This document shows, piece after piece, positions 1-8,323 of a DNA stretch of 45,544 nucleotides. This DNA is from Actinomycetota bacterium (GTDB lineage: Bacteria; Actinomycetota; Actinomycetes; Nanopelagicales; Nanopelagicaceae). Location: assembly GCA_947489605.1 (NCBI GenBank), contig CANLEG010000004.1:1-45544 (forward strand). Reading direction: 5' to 3'. The notes beneath the pieces were generated by a model. That model did no database searches. It was given only the letters and a program-made list of their open reading frames with translations, and was not told the origin of the DNA. The translations under genes and the position numbers were made by a program. Numbering within the stretch: the first letter of the stretch is position 1; the number at the start of each line of letters is the position of its first letter.

Positions 1-1
1 T

Positions 2-73
2 TACGCACCAATTCCTGGTGATGGCGCCGAGATTCTTGGAATCGTAACGGCGGTATTGCGCAGTATTCGTTAA
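2..73 (+). CDS. 3' end of an unidentified gene (partial)
   Basis: An open frame enters from the left edge and stops with TAA at 71-73, giving 23 residues that end in VTAVLRSIR. The reading frame agrees in direction with the operon that follows (87-93 nt to the next start), so it is probably the last part of an upstream gene. There is too little sequence to assign a family. It could also be a chance open frame. Confidence 0.4.
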   Translation, partial: YAPIPGDGAEILGIVTAVLRSIR

Positions 74-113
74 TTTTAAGCTGGGCTGAATAGGGATCGA
101 ATAGGAAGAGGTA

Positions 114-142
114 TTGACATATTCGGCTCCCAAAAGGAGAAT
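114..142 (+). promoter_or_regulatory. Candidate promoter of the VOC-isomerase-dehydrogenase operon
   Basis: A perfect TTGACA at 114-119 is followed after 17 nt by GAGAAT at 137-142 (4 of 6 matches to TATAAT). It lies 25 nt before the start of the first complete gene. The -35 box is strong and the -10 box weak, so this is tentative. Confidence 0.35.
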
Positions 143-166
143 TCCTGCTAAATAGGAGGAATGCTC

Positions 167-529
167 TTGAGTTCAAAGCAATTTGATCGCACCCGTTTCG
201 ACCATATCGGCGTTATCACCGAGGAGAAACACGGCGAAGAGAACTTCGTGGATGCAACCCGAGTCTGGGTTACAAATCCAAGAATCCATCCTGCAAATGT
301 CGAATACCTTCGCTACGAACATGACACTCCTGTAACAGGACCAATTCGTCACTTGCCACACGTTGCATACCGCGTTGATAGCGTTGATGAAGCAATTAAA
401 GGCCACGAGATTTTATTAGAACCATGGGATGTCGCTGATGGTTTTGTTCGCGTCGCATTTGTTCTAGTTGATGGCGCAGTCGTTGAATTTATGCAATACC
501 GAAATCCAAATGAAACTGGCTGGTTTTAA
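167..529 (+). CDS. VOC (glyoxalase/dioxygenase) superfamily protein
   Basis: Predicted small metal-dependent enzyme of the vicinal oxygen chelate fold, about 120 residues. The N-terminal FDHIGVI strand offers a metal-ligand His, and the C-terminal VVEFMQY strand offers the usual Glu; HLPHVAYRVDSVDEAI is the typical second-half strand and helix. An ATG at 161 directly abuts the AGGAGGA ribosome binding site (154-160), which is too close. The in-frame TTG at 167 has a 6-nt spacing and is preferred. It is the first complete gene of an operon with a sugar isomerase and a Gfo/Idh/MocA dehydrogenase, so a lyase, epimerase or isomerase step in sugar or polyol catabolism is likely. The exact reaction is unknown. 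Confidence 0.75.
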   Translation: MSSKQFDRTRFDHIGVITEEKHGEENFVDATRVWVTNPRIHPANVEYLRYEHDTPVTGPIRHLPHVAYRVDSVDEAIKGHEILLEPWDVADGFVRVAFVLVDGAVVEFMQYRNPNETGWF

Positions 530-555
530 TAACTTAAGTTCGAAAGGGAGAAAAA

Positions 556-1365
556 ATGAATAATCCAATCTGTCTAAACAGCAACTCGTATCACGGCTTC
601 ACACTTGAAGAGGCTGTCACTGGTGCTAAACGAGCAGGCATTAAGTTGATCGAGCTCGCTGGTGTAATCGGCTGGACCGAACACGTTCGAAATGATTATT
701 CAGATGAGCAGATCGCAAAGGTCCTAAAGCTATTGGCTGACAATGACATTAAGGCAATTGGTATGTGTGGCCACACAAATATTCAAACCGCTGAAGGACA
801 AGAAACTTTTAGAAAGAATCTTCATCTGGCAAAGAAGCTTGGTGTTGATTATGTAACACTTTCAACTGGTGAGACCCATGGCGATGAATCAGTTATTGGC
901 GATGACACTGAACTTGTAAAGATCATTCAAGATTTAGGTACCGTCGCTAAGGGCCTTGGCTTAGTTATGGCGATTGAAACTCACGGAAATAACTATGCAA
1001 CTGGCCAGAGCATCATCGCCCTTCTAAAGAAGGTAAATATGCCGAACGTCCGCCTGAACTATGACACGGGGAACGTAGTGTTTTACGGTGCGATCATGCC
1101 GTACGAAGATCTAGATGCTTCTACTGGATCAATCACAGGTATTCACCTAAAGGAGAAAGCTGGCGCCCAGAACGAATGGAACTTTCCAGCTGTTGGTCGC
1201 GGAGATTTAGATTTCGATCGCATTCTAAAGACGCTAAAGAAGAATGGCTGCACTGTTGCACTAAGTATTGAAATTGAATTCACTCCAGCAGGACCAAATG
1301 GTGTTGAGGATGTTCATGAATCACTCGCTTTTTCAGTGGACACAATCAAGCGGCTATCTGCTTAA
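556..1365 (+). CDS. Sugar phosphate isomerase/epimerase (xylose-isomerase-like TIM barrel)
   Basis: A 269-residue protein of the AP endonuclease 2/xylose isomerase-like TIM-barrel family, cytoplasmic. Recognisable barrel strands are GIKLIELAG near the N-terminus, MAIETHGNN (first acidic ligand), NVRLNYDTGNVV (Asp ligand), GIHLKEK (His ligand) and ALSIEIEF (final Glu). Together these form the divalent metal site used for aldose-ketose or epimerase chemistry. GGGAG lies upstream of the ATG at a good distance, 26 nt after the VOC gene. The next gene is a Gfo/Idh/MocA dehydrogenase, a common pairing in inositol or rare-sugar pathways. The substrate cannot be read from sequence. Confidence 0.88.
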   Translation: MNNPICLNSNSYHGFTLEEAVTGAKRAGIKLIELAGVIGWTEHVRNDYSDEQIAKVLKLLADNDIKAIGMCGHTNIQTAEGQETFRKNLHLAKKLGVDYVTLSTGETHGDESVIGDDTELVKIIQDLGTVAKGLGLVMAIETHGNNYATGQSIIALLKKVNMPNVRLNYDTGNVVFYGAIMPYEDLDASTGSITGIHLKEKAGAQNEWNFPAVGRGDLDFDRILKTLKKNGCTVALSIEIEFTPAGPNGVEDVHESLAFSVDTIKRLSA

Positions 1366-1388
1366 GTTCTAGGTTTAGGGGTTTTTAG

Positions 1389-2396
1389 ATGGCTTCGATT
1401 GCAATTATTGGTCAGGGTTACATGGGAAATGCACATGCTGCGGCATGGGCAAGTGCTGGTCAAGCAGATGCAATTAAATACATCTGCACCCCACGTCCTA
1501 AAGAGGGTTCGGTTCCTGCAGCAAAGAACGCTAAATACATAACTGATCTCGATGTAATTCTCAAGGATGCCGATGTTAAATATGTATCAGTCTGTACCCC
1601 AACCCCGACTCATAAAGATATTACGGTTGCCCTTCTTGCGGCCAGCAAGCATGTACTGCTTGAAAAACCAATTGCGCTAACTGTTGCTGATGCAAAAATT
1701 GTTGCGGATGCTGCTGCGAAAAGTTCTGGGTCGTTGATGATTGCACAAGTAGTTCGCTTCTTTCTTGGTTATCAAAAGCTTCGTGAAGTAAGTGAATCTG
1801 GTGAACTTGGCAAACTTCTTTCAGTTCATGCCCGCCGCTTCTCCCCTAAACCAACTTGGGCAACCTGGCTTGGCGATGAGAGCCAATCTGGTGGAATGCT
1901 TGTTGATTTTTCAATTCATGATTTCGATCAGATAAATATGTATTTGGGAAAGCCGGTTGAAGTATTTGCTGCGCAAACTTCAGCATCTGGCCCTGCAGAG
2001 ATAACTGTTAAATATGAAGGTGGTGGCGTCGGCCAAGTTCAAAGTTTTATGAATGCCGCAGAAGGCGTGCCATTCACAAGCACAATTGATCTACTTGGAA
2101 CATCCGGCATCGCGCATTACGAATTTTCTGCAATCTCCGCGACCGAAGAATCTTCATCCGGAAACAATGCGGGCGTGAATAGTTGGCATGTCTTTTCTTC
2201 AAAAGGAAATACTGTTGAACAGATTGCGAGCGATGATCCATATGGTCGCCAAGTTAAGTATTTCTTTGATCAAGCAAGCAGTGGTGGCAAATATGATTTA
2301 TCGCCAACACCATCTGCGATTGCTGCGTTGCAAGTATGTCTTGCAGCAAAGGCTTCCCTCAAAGAGGGTCGCCCGGTTGCAATCTCAGCAAACTAA
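1389..2396 (+). CDS. Gfo/Idh/MocA family NAD(P)-dependent oxidoreductase
   Basis: A 335-residue dehydrogenase with an N-terminal Rossmann fold (IIGQGYMGNAHAAA at about residues 5-18) and the family EKP motif (HVLLEKPIAL near residue 95), where the Lys is catalytic. GGMLVDFSIHDFDQINMYLG is the conserved HD-containing segment of the C-terminal domain. It probably oxidises or reduces a sugar, polyol or sugar-acid carbon with NAD(P). It is the last gene of the forward operon. Its stop codon is 4 bp from the stop of the convergent gene, with no room for a separate terminator. Confidence 0.92.
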   Translation: MASIAIIGQGYMGNAHAAAWASAGQADAIKYICTPRPKEGSVPAAKNAKYITDLDVILKDADVKYVSVCTPTPTHKDITVALLAASKHVLLEKPIALTVADAKIVADAAAKSSGSLMIAQVVRFFLGYQKLREVSESGELGKLLSVHARRFSPKPTWATWLGDESQSGGMLVDFSIHDFDQINMYLGKPVEVFAAQTSASGPAEITVKYEGGGVGQVQSFMNAAEGVPFTSTIDLLGTSGIAHYEFSAISATEESSSGNNAGVNSWHVFSSKGNTVEQIASDDPYGRQVKYFFDQASSGGKYDLSPTPSAIAALQVCLAAKASLKEGRPVAISAN

Positions 2397-2400
2397 TTAA

Positions 2401-3402
2401 TTAGATCTTTACTACTTGCCCAGTTCTAGCTGACTCTTCGGCTGCAAGTGTTGCTTCAAGTGCGCGCATTGCATCTACTGGCGTACTAACTGTTGGTTGA
2501 AGTCCACGAAGTGCGCAATCTGCAAAGTACAAGAACTCTTCGCGAAGTGCGCCGCCACGGTAACCATCGAACTCTGGCCAATATGTTGTATCAGGGCTGC
2601 GAACACCAGTTGTCTTTGTAACAATTCCAAGGTTTGGGAATGTGTCTTGGATGTGAATTAAACCTTCGGTTCCAATAACAGTCATACGCTCGTCGATATC
2701 AAATGGTGTGTGTTCTGGCATGCACCAAACTGTTTCCAAAATTGCAGTAGCACCGCTCTTAAAGCGATACATCGTCTGACCGATATCTGGATACTTCAGG
2801 CCGCGCATATCTGTTGTTTGGGCATACGCACTAACAATTTTGTCGCCGGTTAGCCACAACATAATGTCAGTATCGTGAATTGCATCGCCAACAATTGGCC
2901 CAATCTTGTTTAAAATTTCTGGTGTCCATGCCGCAGGAATATTTCTGCGTGAACTTAGCGATAGAACTTTTCCGATTGCGCCTTCGCTGATGGCTTTCTT
3001 GGCTGCGCGATAACGCGGGTTGAAGCGAACGATGTGGCCAATCTGCAAGATTCCCTTTGCGCCCTTTGATGCCGCAATAATCTTTTCGCAATCTGCAACA
3101 GTTGAAGCCATTGGTTTCTCTAGAAACACATGCTTTCCAGCCTTAAGTGCATCAATTGTTATATCTGTGTGTTGGTCCCACATTGTTGTAATTGAAACCG
3201 CATCGATATCAGGATCGGCCAACATATCTTTATAATCTTTATAAAGTTTCTTAACGCCATACTTCTTACCAAGCTCATTCAAACGATCTTCAGTTCGCGT
3301 ACAGAGCGCAGCTAATTCCAAACTCGGAGTTCCAATAATGGCATCGCAGTGAATTTCCCCAAACCAGCCAAGGCCAATTACGCCGATTCTTAATCTATCC
3401 AT
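2401..3402 (-). CDS. Gfo/Idh/MocA family NAD(P)-dependent oxidoreductase
   Basis: A 333-residue protein with a nucleotide-binding GLGWFGEIH motif at about residues 10-18, HVFLEKPMAS with the catalytic Lys, and VGDAIHDTDIMLWLTG carrying the conserved Asp-His pair. AAGGAG lies 6 nt before the ATG. It is the distal gene of the reverse operon ATPase-permease-binding protein-TIM protein-SDR-this gene. It is related to, but clearly different from, the convergent Gfo/Idh/MocA gene, so the two operons probably supply successive or parallel redox steps on the imported compound. Confidence 0.92.
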   Translation of the reverse strand: MDRLRIGVIGLGWFGEIHCDAIIGTPSLELAALCTRTEDRLNELGKKYGVKKLYKDYKDMLADPDIDAVSITTMWDQHTDITIDALKAGKHVFLEKPMASTVADCEKIIAASKGAKGILQIGHIVRFNPRYRAAKKAISEGAIGKVLSLSSRRNIPAAWTPEILNKIGPIVGDAIHDTDIMLWLTGDKIVSAYAQTTDMRGLKYPDIGQTMYRFKSGATAILETVWCMPEHTPFDIDERMTVIGTEGLIHIQDTFPNLGIVTKTTGVRSPDTTYWPEFDGYRGGALREEFLYFADCALRGLQPTVSTPVDAMRALEATLAAEESARTGQVVKI

Positions 3403-3436
3403 TTCTTTCTCCTTTGTTTGTTTGGAAATAATCTGA

Positions 3437-4228
3437 CTAAAAATTCTCCAAAGTAAGTTCGCGAGACATCACAATATTTCCGGCAGTTAAACCGCAATCA
3501 ACCGGCAACTCGACTCCAGTAATTGCAGATGCGGCATCCGAGGCTAAGAAGGCCACAGCATTTGTAACATCACTTGGTTCAGCAATTCGAGCCAATGGAT
3601 ACCAACGCATTAAAGTCTTTAAAACTTCTGGATCTTTTGCAGCGCGTGCATTCCAAAGCGGAGTTCTTACGGTTCCAGGTAAAACAATATTTGCGCGAAT
3701 TCCGTATCGACCGTTCTCCATCGCAATTGCTTTAGTCATACTTATTAGCGCTGCTTTTGCTGCGCTATATGCCGGATCACCAAGTGCTGAAACGCCGTTG
3801 ACTGATCCAACCGTGACGATTGCCGCTTTGCCTTTCTTCTTCATTCCTGGCAGAACTGTGTGAACACAGTTGTAGGCACCATTTAGATTGCCGTTAACGT
3901 CATATGCCCAATCCGCAGGAGTAGTTTTTTCAATGGTTGGATGATCTGAAAAACCAGCGTTGTTTATCAAGATATCGACATCGCCAAAATCTTTAATTAA
4001 TTTACCTAATCCGGTTGCAACAGAAGCAGCGTCACCGATATCGCAGGTAAGCGGATGTGCAGTTATTCCTTCTGCCGCCAATTCAATTGCAAAGGTATTA
4101 ACAGAATCCTTTTTATCAATTGCGAAAATTATGGCGCCTTCGCGACCAAAGTGTCTCGATAGTTCTTGTCCGATACCGCCTGCGGCACCAGTAATAGCAA
4201 CTATCTTCTTATCAAATAACTTACTCAT
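3437..4228 (-). CDS. Short-chain dehydrogenase/reductase
   Basis: A 263-residue classical SDR. It has TGAAGGIG for cofactor binding near residue 14, INNAG in the middle, and a Ser plus YSAAK active site. GVELPVDCGLTAG is the usual C-terminal segment. The start codon overlaps the stop of the preceding gene by 4 nt (ATGA), so the two are translationally coupled. It likely oxidises a hydroxyl group of the substrate imported by the adjacent ABC system; specificity is not visible. Confidence 0.9.
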   Translation of the reverse strand: MSKLFDKKIVAITGAAGGIGQELSRHFGREGAIIFAIDKKDSVNTFAIELAAEGITAHPLTCDIGDAASVATGLGKLIKDFGDVDILINNAGFSDHPTIEKTTPADWAYDVNGNLNGAYNCVHTVLPGMKKKGKAAIVTVGSVNGVSALGDPAYSAAKAALISMTKAIAMENGRYGIRANIVLPGTVRTPLWNARAAKDPEVLKTLMRWYPLARIAEPSDVTNAVAFLASDAASAITGVELPVDCGLTAGNIVMSRELTLENF

Positions 4229-5409
4229 TTTTTACTCACCGAGGCCAACGCTTTCCCGATCCAATTGAGACTTTGGCTACGGATGTGGCCATAGTTGTAA
4301 AACCCAATATCTTTAACTCCGCCCTCCCAGAGAGCTCTAACTGCGCCAACGACCTCTTCTTCGCTTGTTAAATCTGGAAATGCTGGTCGCAATATTCCTT
4401 TTATTTTTCCGATGTTATCTGTCCTATTTTTAATGTCAGCCAAATCCCCCTTGATGCGACCTATCGTTGGCTCATAGAAACAAGCTTCGATGACGCCAGT
4501 GGTCTTCGCCATGGCTTTAAAGTCAGTGCCTTCATACCAAGCACCGCCAGAAGGTCTCGCTACAGAAGGAATAATTGCAACTTCTATATCCTTGCGAACG
4601 CCTTGGCGAATCTCTTTCGCAAGTGATGTAACCACTCCACTTCTGAATTCTAGGAATTTATGAAGATCGGGATCACTTGCAACGTCTGCAAGCCAAAGCG
4701 CATCTGCCATATCGTTCTCGTAATCGATATCGCCTTCTAAATAATTATGAATATTAATTGCTATCCGTGCCTTCAAGGCCTTTGCATCAATATTCAATTT
4801 CTCGGCACCGGCTACGCAATATTTGCAGAAGCAGAGTCCAAGGCTTTGCGAGAGCCACTTATTTGGTCTGACATGACTCATCTCATGATGAAAACCATGT
4901 TCGTAAGGTGGGAAACCAATTGATTCAATTGAGATGCCATCTACTTCATAACTTTCTGTTACATCTTTAGCTAAACCAATTGCATAAGCCCGTGCCTCTG
5001 GCGCAGATGGACAGAGTGCATAAATATATGGATCACCGAAAGCATTCTGCACTGCAGAATCTTGATGCTTGGTTCCGAGCGGAGTGTTGTGCAGAAGAAC
5101 TAACCAGGCGCTTACGGAAAGCCCTTTGGTCTCAGTTAGTTCGCGTAAGACTTGGCCATCACCATAAATTGAATTCGGAATTGGCTTGATAGCACCATAT
5201 TTAGCGGCATCAGACTTGAAATAAACTGTGCCATCTTCCGGAAAATAAACTTTGTTTGTCGCACTCTTAGGGCGAAGAAATTTGCCAGCGTGATAACTGC
5301 TAGCCAGCGTTATGGAATTAATTCCAATTTTAGATAACTCATTAACAGTTTTGGCTACGCCATTTTCTGCGAGGTCCCACGAATAGGAAAACATGGATAG
5401 TTTGCTCAT
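4225..5409 (-). CDS. Uncharacterised TIM-barrel-like protein with CFCKYC motif
   Basis: A 394-residue cytoplasmic protein that I cannot assign to a characterised family. Segments such as GINSITLASSYHAG, VDGISIESIGF and GVKDIGFYNYGH look like barrel strands of a glycosidase-like or alanine-racemase-like fold. A CFCKYC cluster in the middle could bind a metal. A TTG at 5424 is in frame, but the ATG at 5409 has GGGGGA just upstream and gives a natural MSKLSMF start. It lies between the binding-protein gene and an SDR it overlaps by 4 nt, so a hydrolytic or isomerising step on the imported substrate is a reasonable inference only. Confidence 0.7.
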   Translation of the reverse strand: MSKLSMFSYSWDLAENGVAKTVNELSKIGINSITLASSYHAGKFLRPKSATNKVYFPEDGTVYFKSDAAKYGAIKPIPNSIYGDGQVLRELTETKGLSVSAWLVLLHNTPLGTKHQDSAVQNAFGDPYIYALCPSAPEARAYAIGLAKDVTESYEVDGISIESIGFPPYEHGFHHEMSHVRPNKWLSQSLGLCFCKYCVAGAEKLNIDAKALKARIAINIHNYLEGDIDYENDMADALWLADVASDPDLHKFLEFRSGVVTSLAKEIRQGVRKDIEVAIIPSVARPSGGAWYEGTDFKAMAKTTGVIEACFYEPTIGRIKGDLADIKNRTDNIGKIKGILRPAFPDLTSEEEVVGAVRALWEGGVKDIGFYNYGHIRSQSLNWIGKALASVSKK

Positions 5410-5432
5410 GAGTCCCCCATTCAAATAAAGAA

Positions 5433-5458
5433 GTCGCCCCCGAATTAACGAGGGCGAC
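5433..5458 (-). terminator. Intra-operon hairpin after the binding-protein gene
   Basis: GTCGCCC (5433-5439) pairs with GGGCGAC (5452-5458); two further pairs form inside after one mismatch. On the reverse strand the stem is followed by a T-rich run (TTCTTTATTT). It sits between the binding-protein gene and the metabolic genes, so it probably attenuates rather than fully stops the operon transcript, raising the ratio of binding protein to enzymes. Confidence 0.6.
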
Positions 5459-5475
5459 CTCGCTTAACTATTTAC

Positions 5476-6576
5476 TTACTTGATTACTACCTTTTCGAAC
5501 ACTGGGCTTAACTTGAAAGCCTTTGCATCCTTGGCAACTGCAGCAAGATCAAACTTATTCGCACCCTTAATAAGTATGTTTGAGTAAGTTTCTGCTGGCT
5601 TTAGAAGACGTGGAGTTTGTCCCATGTCTGCTACAACCTTTAGATAATCAGCCCAAGCTGCTGGATAGTGGTAACCCCAACCCTTGCCATCAAGGCGGGA
5701 GATCATATTTCCTACTTGACCTTCGCGCATTGAATCAACTGCAAGTTGTGGTGACAGTGTCGCACCAAGTGCTGGAAGTGCGTTGTAGGTAATTTGTGCG
5801 GCTGCACGAGGATTTTCCTTGGCAAACTCCAAGCCCATTGCAACTCCACGTAGGAAGCGTGTGTATATATTTCTTCCGGCCGATGTCTTTAGTTCTGAAG
5901 CACGGATGTCATAACCATTTGATGGTTGCTTTGATGTTTCCTTGCCGATGATCCAGTCAACGTCGATACCTGTTGCTGCCCATTGTGCGATAAGTCCATC
6001 CCATGCAAGACCAGCATCACACTTACCTGATGCAATTGCTTGTGACCAAGTTGGCCAACCAGCATCAATGATTTCCACTGACTTATAGTCAACGCCAGCT
6101 TCTACAAGCATTGGGTTGATAATTGCAGCCCATGCTGGTGAACCAACGCAGATCTTCTTGCCAGTGAATTGAGATATCTTCTTTAGCGAACTTCCCTTAG
6201 GAGTTGCAAAGTTGAATACCTGTCCTGGAATCATGTTAAATGCAGAAATAACAGGCACGCCTGCTGCAATTGAAGATAGCAAAATTCCTGGGCTTGGATA
6301 AGAAACGTCTACTTGCTTCTGAGCAACGAACTTAGTTGCTGCAGTTCCATCAGAAGGTCCGGCAATAAGTTTTACATTAATGCCTAGCTTCTTGAAGTAT
6401 CCCTGATCGATGGCTACGTGAAGCATGTAGTCATCCATTACATCTAGTGAACCACGTGGAGACATCCATGTGATTGTGGCTTCTTTAGGTGCAGCGTTTG
6501 AAACGGTCGGCCCAACAACTAGAGAGAGTGCGGCTAACGCCGATACCCCCGCCAGCCATAGCTTTCTATTTTTCAT
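5476..6576 (-). CDS. ABC transporter substrate-binding protein, NMT1/THI5/SsuA-like
   Basis: A 366-residue exported binding protein. The ATG at 6576 follows AAAGAGGAAAAGAA and starts a clear signal peptide (MKNRK, then a hydrophobic stretch of about 20 residues, cleavage near SNA-AP). The longer upstream open frame has no such signal. TITWMSPRGSLDVMDDYMLHVAIDQGYFKKLG and the GPSDGTAATKFVAQKQVDVSYPSPG region are typical of the family that binds taurine, sulfonates, thiamine precursors or nitrate. The surrounding dehydrogenases and ROK regulator point instead to a carbon substrate. Confidence 0.85.
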   Translation of the reverse strand: MKNRKLWLAGVSALAALSLVVGPTVSNAAPKEATITWMSPRGSLDVMDDYMLHVAIDQGYFKKLGINVKLIAGPSDGTAATKFVAQKQVDVSYPSPGILLSSIAAGVPVISAFNMIPGQVFNFATPKGSSLKKISQFTGKKICVGSPAWAAIINPMLVEAGVDYKSVEIIDAGWPTWSQAIASGKCDAGLAWDGLIAQWAATGIDVDWIIGKETSKQPSNGYDIRASELKTSAGRNIYTRFLRGVAMGLEFAKENPRAAAQITYNALPALGATLSPQLAVDSMREGQVGNMISRLDGKGWGYHYPAAWADYLKVVADMGQTPRLLKPAETYSNILIKGANKFDLAAVAKDAKAFKLSPVFEKVVIK

Positions 6577-6661
6577 TTCTTTTCCTCTTTCTGTTGTTTG
6601 CGGACTTGCTTTTTTAGTATCTGCGTTCTGGGTTCGGATTAGAACGCAATTCTTTTTATTC

Positions 6662-7519
6662 TTAAACATCCCAACTTGCATACTTTCTATTTATAAAGGT
6701 GAAGAAGGAATATATGCCAACACCAAAAGTCGCAACAATTACGAGCACTGCTCCGAATTGCGACATCTGTACTAGTGATGAGAAGTAAATTAATCGGTTG
6801 CCAAGACCCATGCCGCCACCGACCATCTCGGCGCCTACGGCTGTTAGTAATCCGAAAATTGAACCAACCATGAAACCAACGATGATCATTGGAAGTGCGA
6901 ATGGGAATCGAATTTTGCGGAAGAGTTGGAATTCAGTTGCACCATAAGATTTTCCAAGTGCGATCAATTCAGCATTTGTTCGTCTAAAACCAGTAGCAGA
7001 GTTGATCATTACCATCGGACCAGTTGCCAGCGAAATTGCAATCACACGAGGGGTCATTCCGAATCCAAACTTAAGCATCAAGAATGGAATCAAAGCAACC
7101 ATCGGAGTTGTAACAAGAATAATGATGTAAGGCGAGATGAAAATATCTAACCCTGGTTTTAGCGTTACTAGCACTGCAAGTGCGAGGCCAATTGTGGCAC
7201 CAATGATTAGCCCCATAAAAAATGTCTGCACTGTCTGGGTTAGTGGCTTCCAGTAAAGGGTGGAAAAGTCGGTAAATAAGCTCTGGATTATCGAGGTTGG
7301 CTTTGGAAAAACATAAGCCTCGGTATTTGACCAGATCAAAATAAATTCAAGAAGGGTTACGACAACAATTGCAAGTGCTAGTACAGATGCAATCTCCTTG
7401 ATGCCTTTAGCACGGCGGATACCAGCGATAGCTGAAACGTCGACCGGGCCATTTCCACCTTGCTTGCCACCTGAAGAATTAAAATCTGGAATTTTATCTG
7501 CAAGATTATCGGTAGCCAT
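6662..7519 (-). CDS. ABC transporter permease, SsuC/TauC-like
   Basis: A 285-residue inner-membrane protein with about six hydrophobic segments after a roughly 45-residue cytoplasmic N-terminus. The ATPase-contacting EAA loop is visible as ALGKSYGATEFQLFRKIRFPFALPMI. It starts 2 nt after the ATPase gene stop, with GGGGAA upstream, and is followed after 85 nt by the binding-protein gene. It would form a homodimeric channel driven by the ATPase next door. Confidence 0.9.
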   Translation of the reverse strand: MATDNLADKIPDFNSSGGKQGGNGPVDVSAIAGIRRAKGIKEIASVLALAIVVVTLLEFILIWSNTEAYVFPKPTSIIQSLFTDFSTLYWKPLTQTVQTFFMGLIIGATIGLALAVLVTLKPGLDIFISPYIIILVTTPMVALIPFLMLKFGFGMTPRVIAISLATGPMVMINSATGFRRTNAELIALGKSYGATEFQLFRKIRFPFALPMIIVGFMVGSIFGLLTAVGAEMVGGGMGLGNRLIYFSSLVQMSQFGAVLVIVATFGVGIYSFFTFINRKYASWDV

Positions 7520-7521
7520 TT

Positions 7522-8301
7522 CTAATTCCCCTTTCCAGATTTAGAACCTTCAACATCTTCACGAATTGATTTTAAGATTTCAATAAACTTTGGTTCGAAC
7601 TGCAGATCGATGTGACGTGGTCTTGCAAATTCAACATCAACAATTCGAGATAACCGTCCTGGTCTTGGCGACATAACCCAGACTCGGTCGGCTAAAAAGA
7701 TTGCTTCAGATATTGAGTGCGTGACGAAAACAATTGTCTTTCTTGTGCGCTCCCAAATTTTCAATAGAAAGAGATTCATCTCTTCACGAGTGAAAGCATC
7801 GAGTGCGCCAAAGGGTTCGTCCATTAAAAGCACTTCAGGGTCTTGGGCCAGTGCGCGAACAATTGATCCACGTTGTTTCATTCCACCGGATAATTCGCCA
7901 GGGTAGGAATTTTCAAATCCTTTAAGACCAGCTACTTCCAAGAGCTCGTCAACCAATTCGCGATTGACTGGCTTCTTCTTAATTTGAAATGGAAGTTCAA
8001 TATTTTCTATAAGGGTGCGCCAAGGAAGAAGGTTTGAATCTTGGAAAACCATTCCAATGCGATCTGGTAGCGGCTTAGTTAACAACTCGCCATCTATATG
8101 CACAGTTCCTGATGTTGCTGGATGAAGTCCAGATAAACACCAGAGAAGAGTGGTCTTGCCACATCCGCTTGCGCCAACAACACATACAAATTCACCATCC
8201 TTAACACTTTCTGAGAAGTTCTTTACAGCTTCTACAGTCTTTGTTTCGGTCTGATAAATCTTTGAAACGTCCGTAATTTTTATACGTGTCGCTTGCGTCA
8301 C
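7522..8301 (-). CDS. ABC transporter ATP-binding protein, SsuB/TauB-like
   Basis: A 259-residue ATPase. Walker A is GASGCGKTT near residue 43, the signature is LSGGMKQR, Walker B is VLLMDEPFGALD, and FVTHSISEAIFLADRV contains the switch His. The start is GTG with AAGGAGAG 6-7 nt upstream. It is the first gene of the reverse operon and energises the adjacent permease. The operon promoter must lie within or upstream of the region shared with the divergent ROK regulator. Confidence 0.92.
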   Translation of the reverse strand: MTQATRIKITDVSKIYQTETKTVEAVKNFSESVKDGEFVCVVGASGCGKTTLLWCLSGLHPATSGTVHIDGELLTKPLPDRIGMVFQDSNLLPWRTLIENIELPFQIKKKPVNRELVDELLEVAGLKGFENSYPGELSGGMKQRGSIVRALAQDPEVLLMDEPFGALDAFTREEMNLFLLKIWERTRKTIVFVTHSISEAIFLADRVWVMSPRPGRLSRIVDVEFARPRHIDLQFEPKFIEILKSIREDVEGSKSGKGN

Positions 8302-8323
8302 TAATGCTCTCCTTATTAGTTAA

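Noticed and set aside
6577-6681. Longer N-terminus of the Tau-type binding protein
   Set aside because: It would place 35 charged residues before the signal peptide; a good ribosome binding site lies at ATG 6576.
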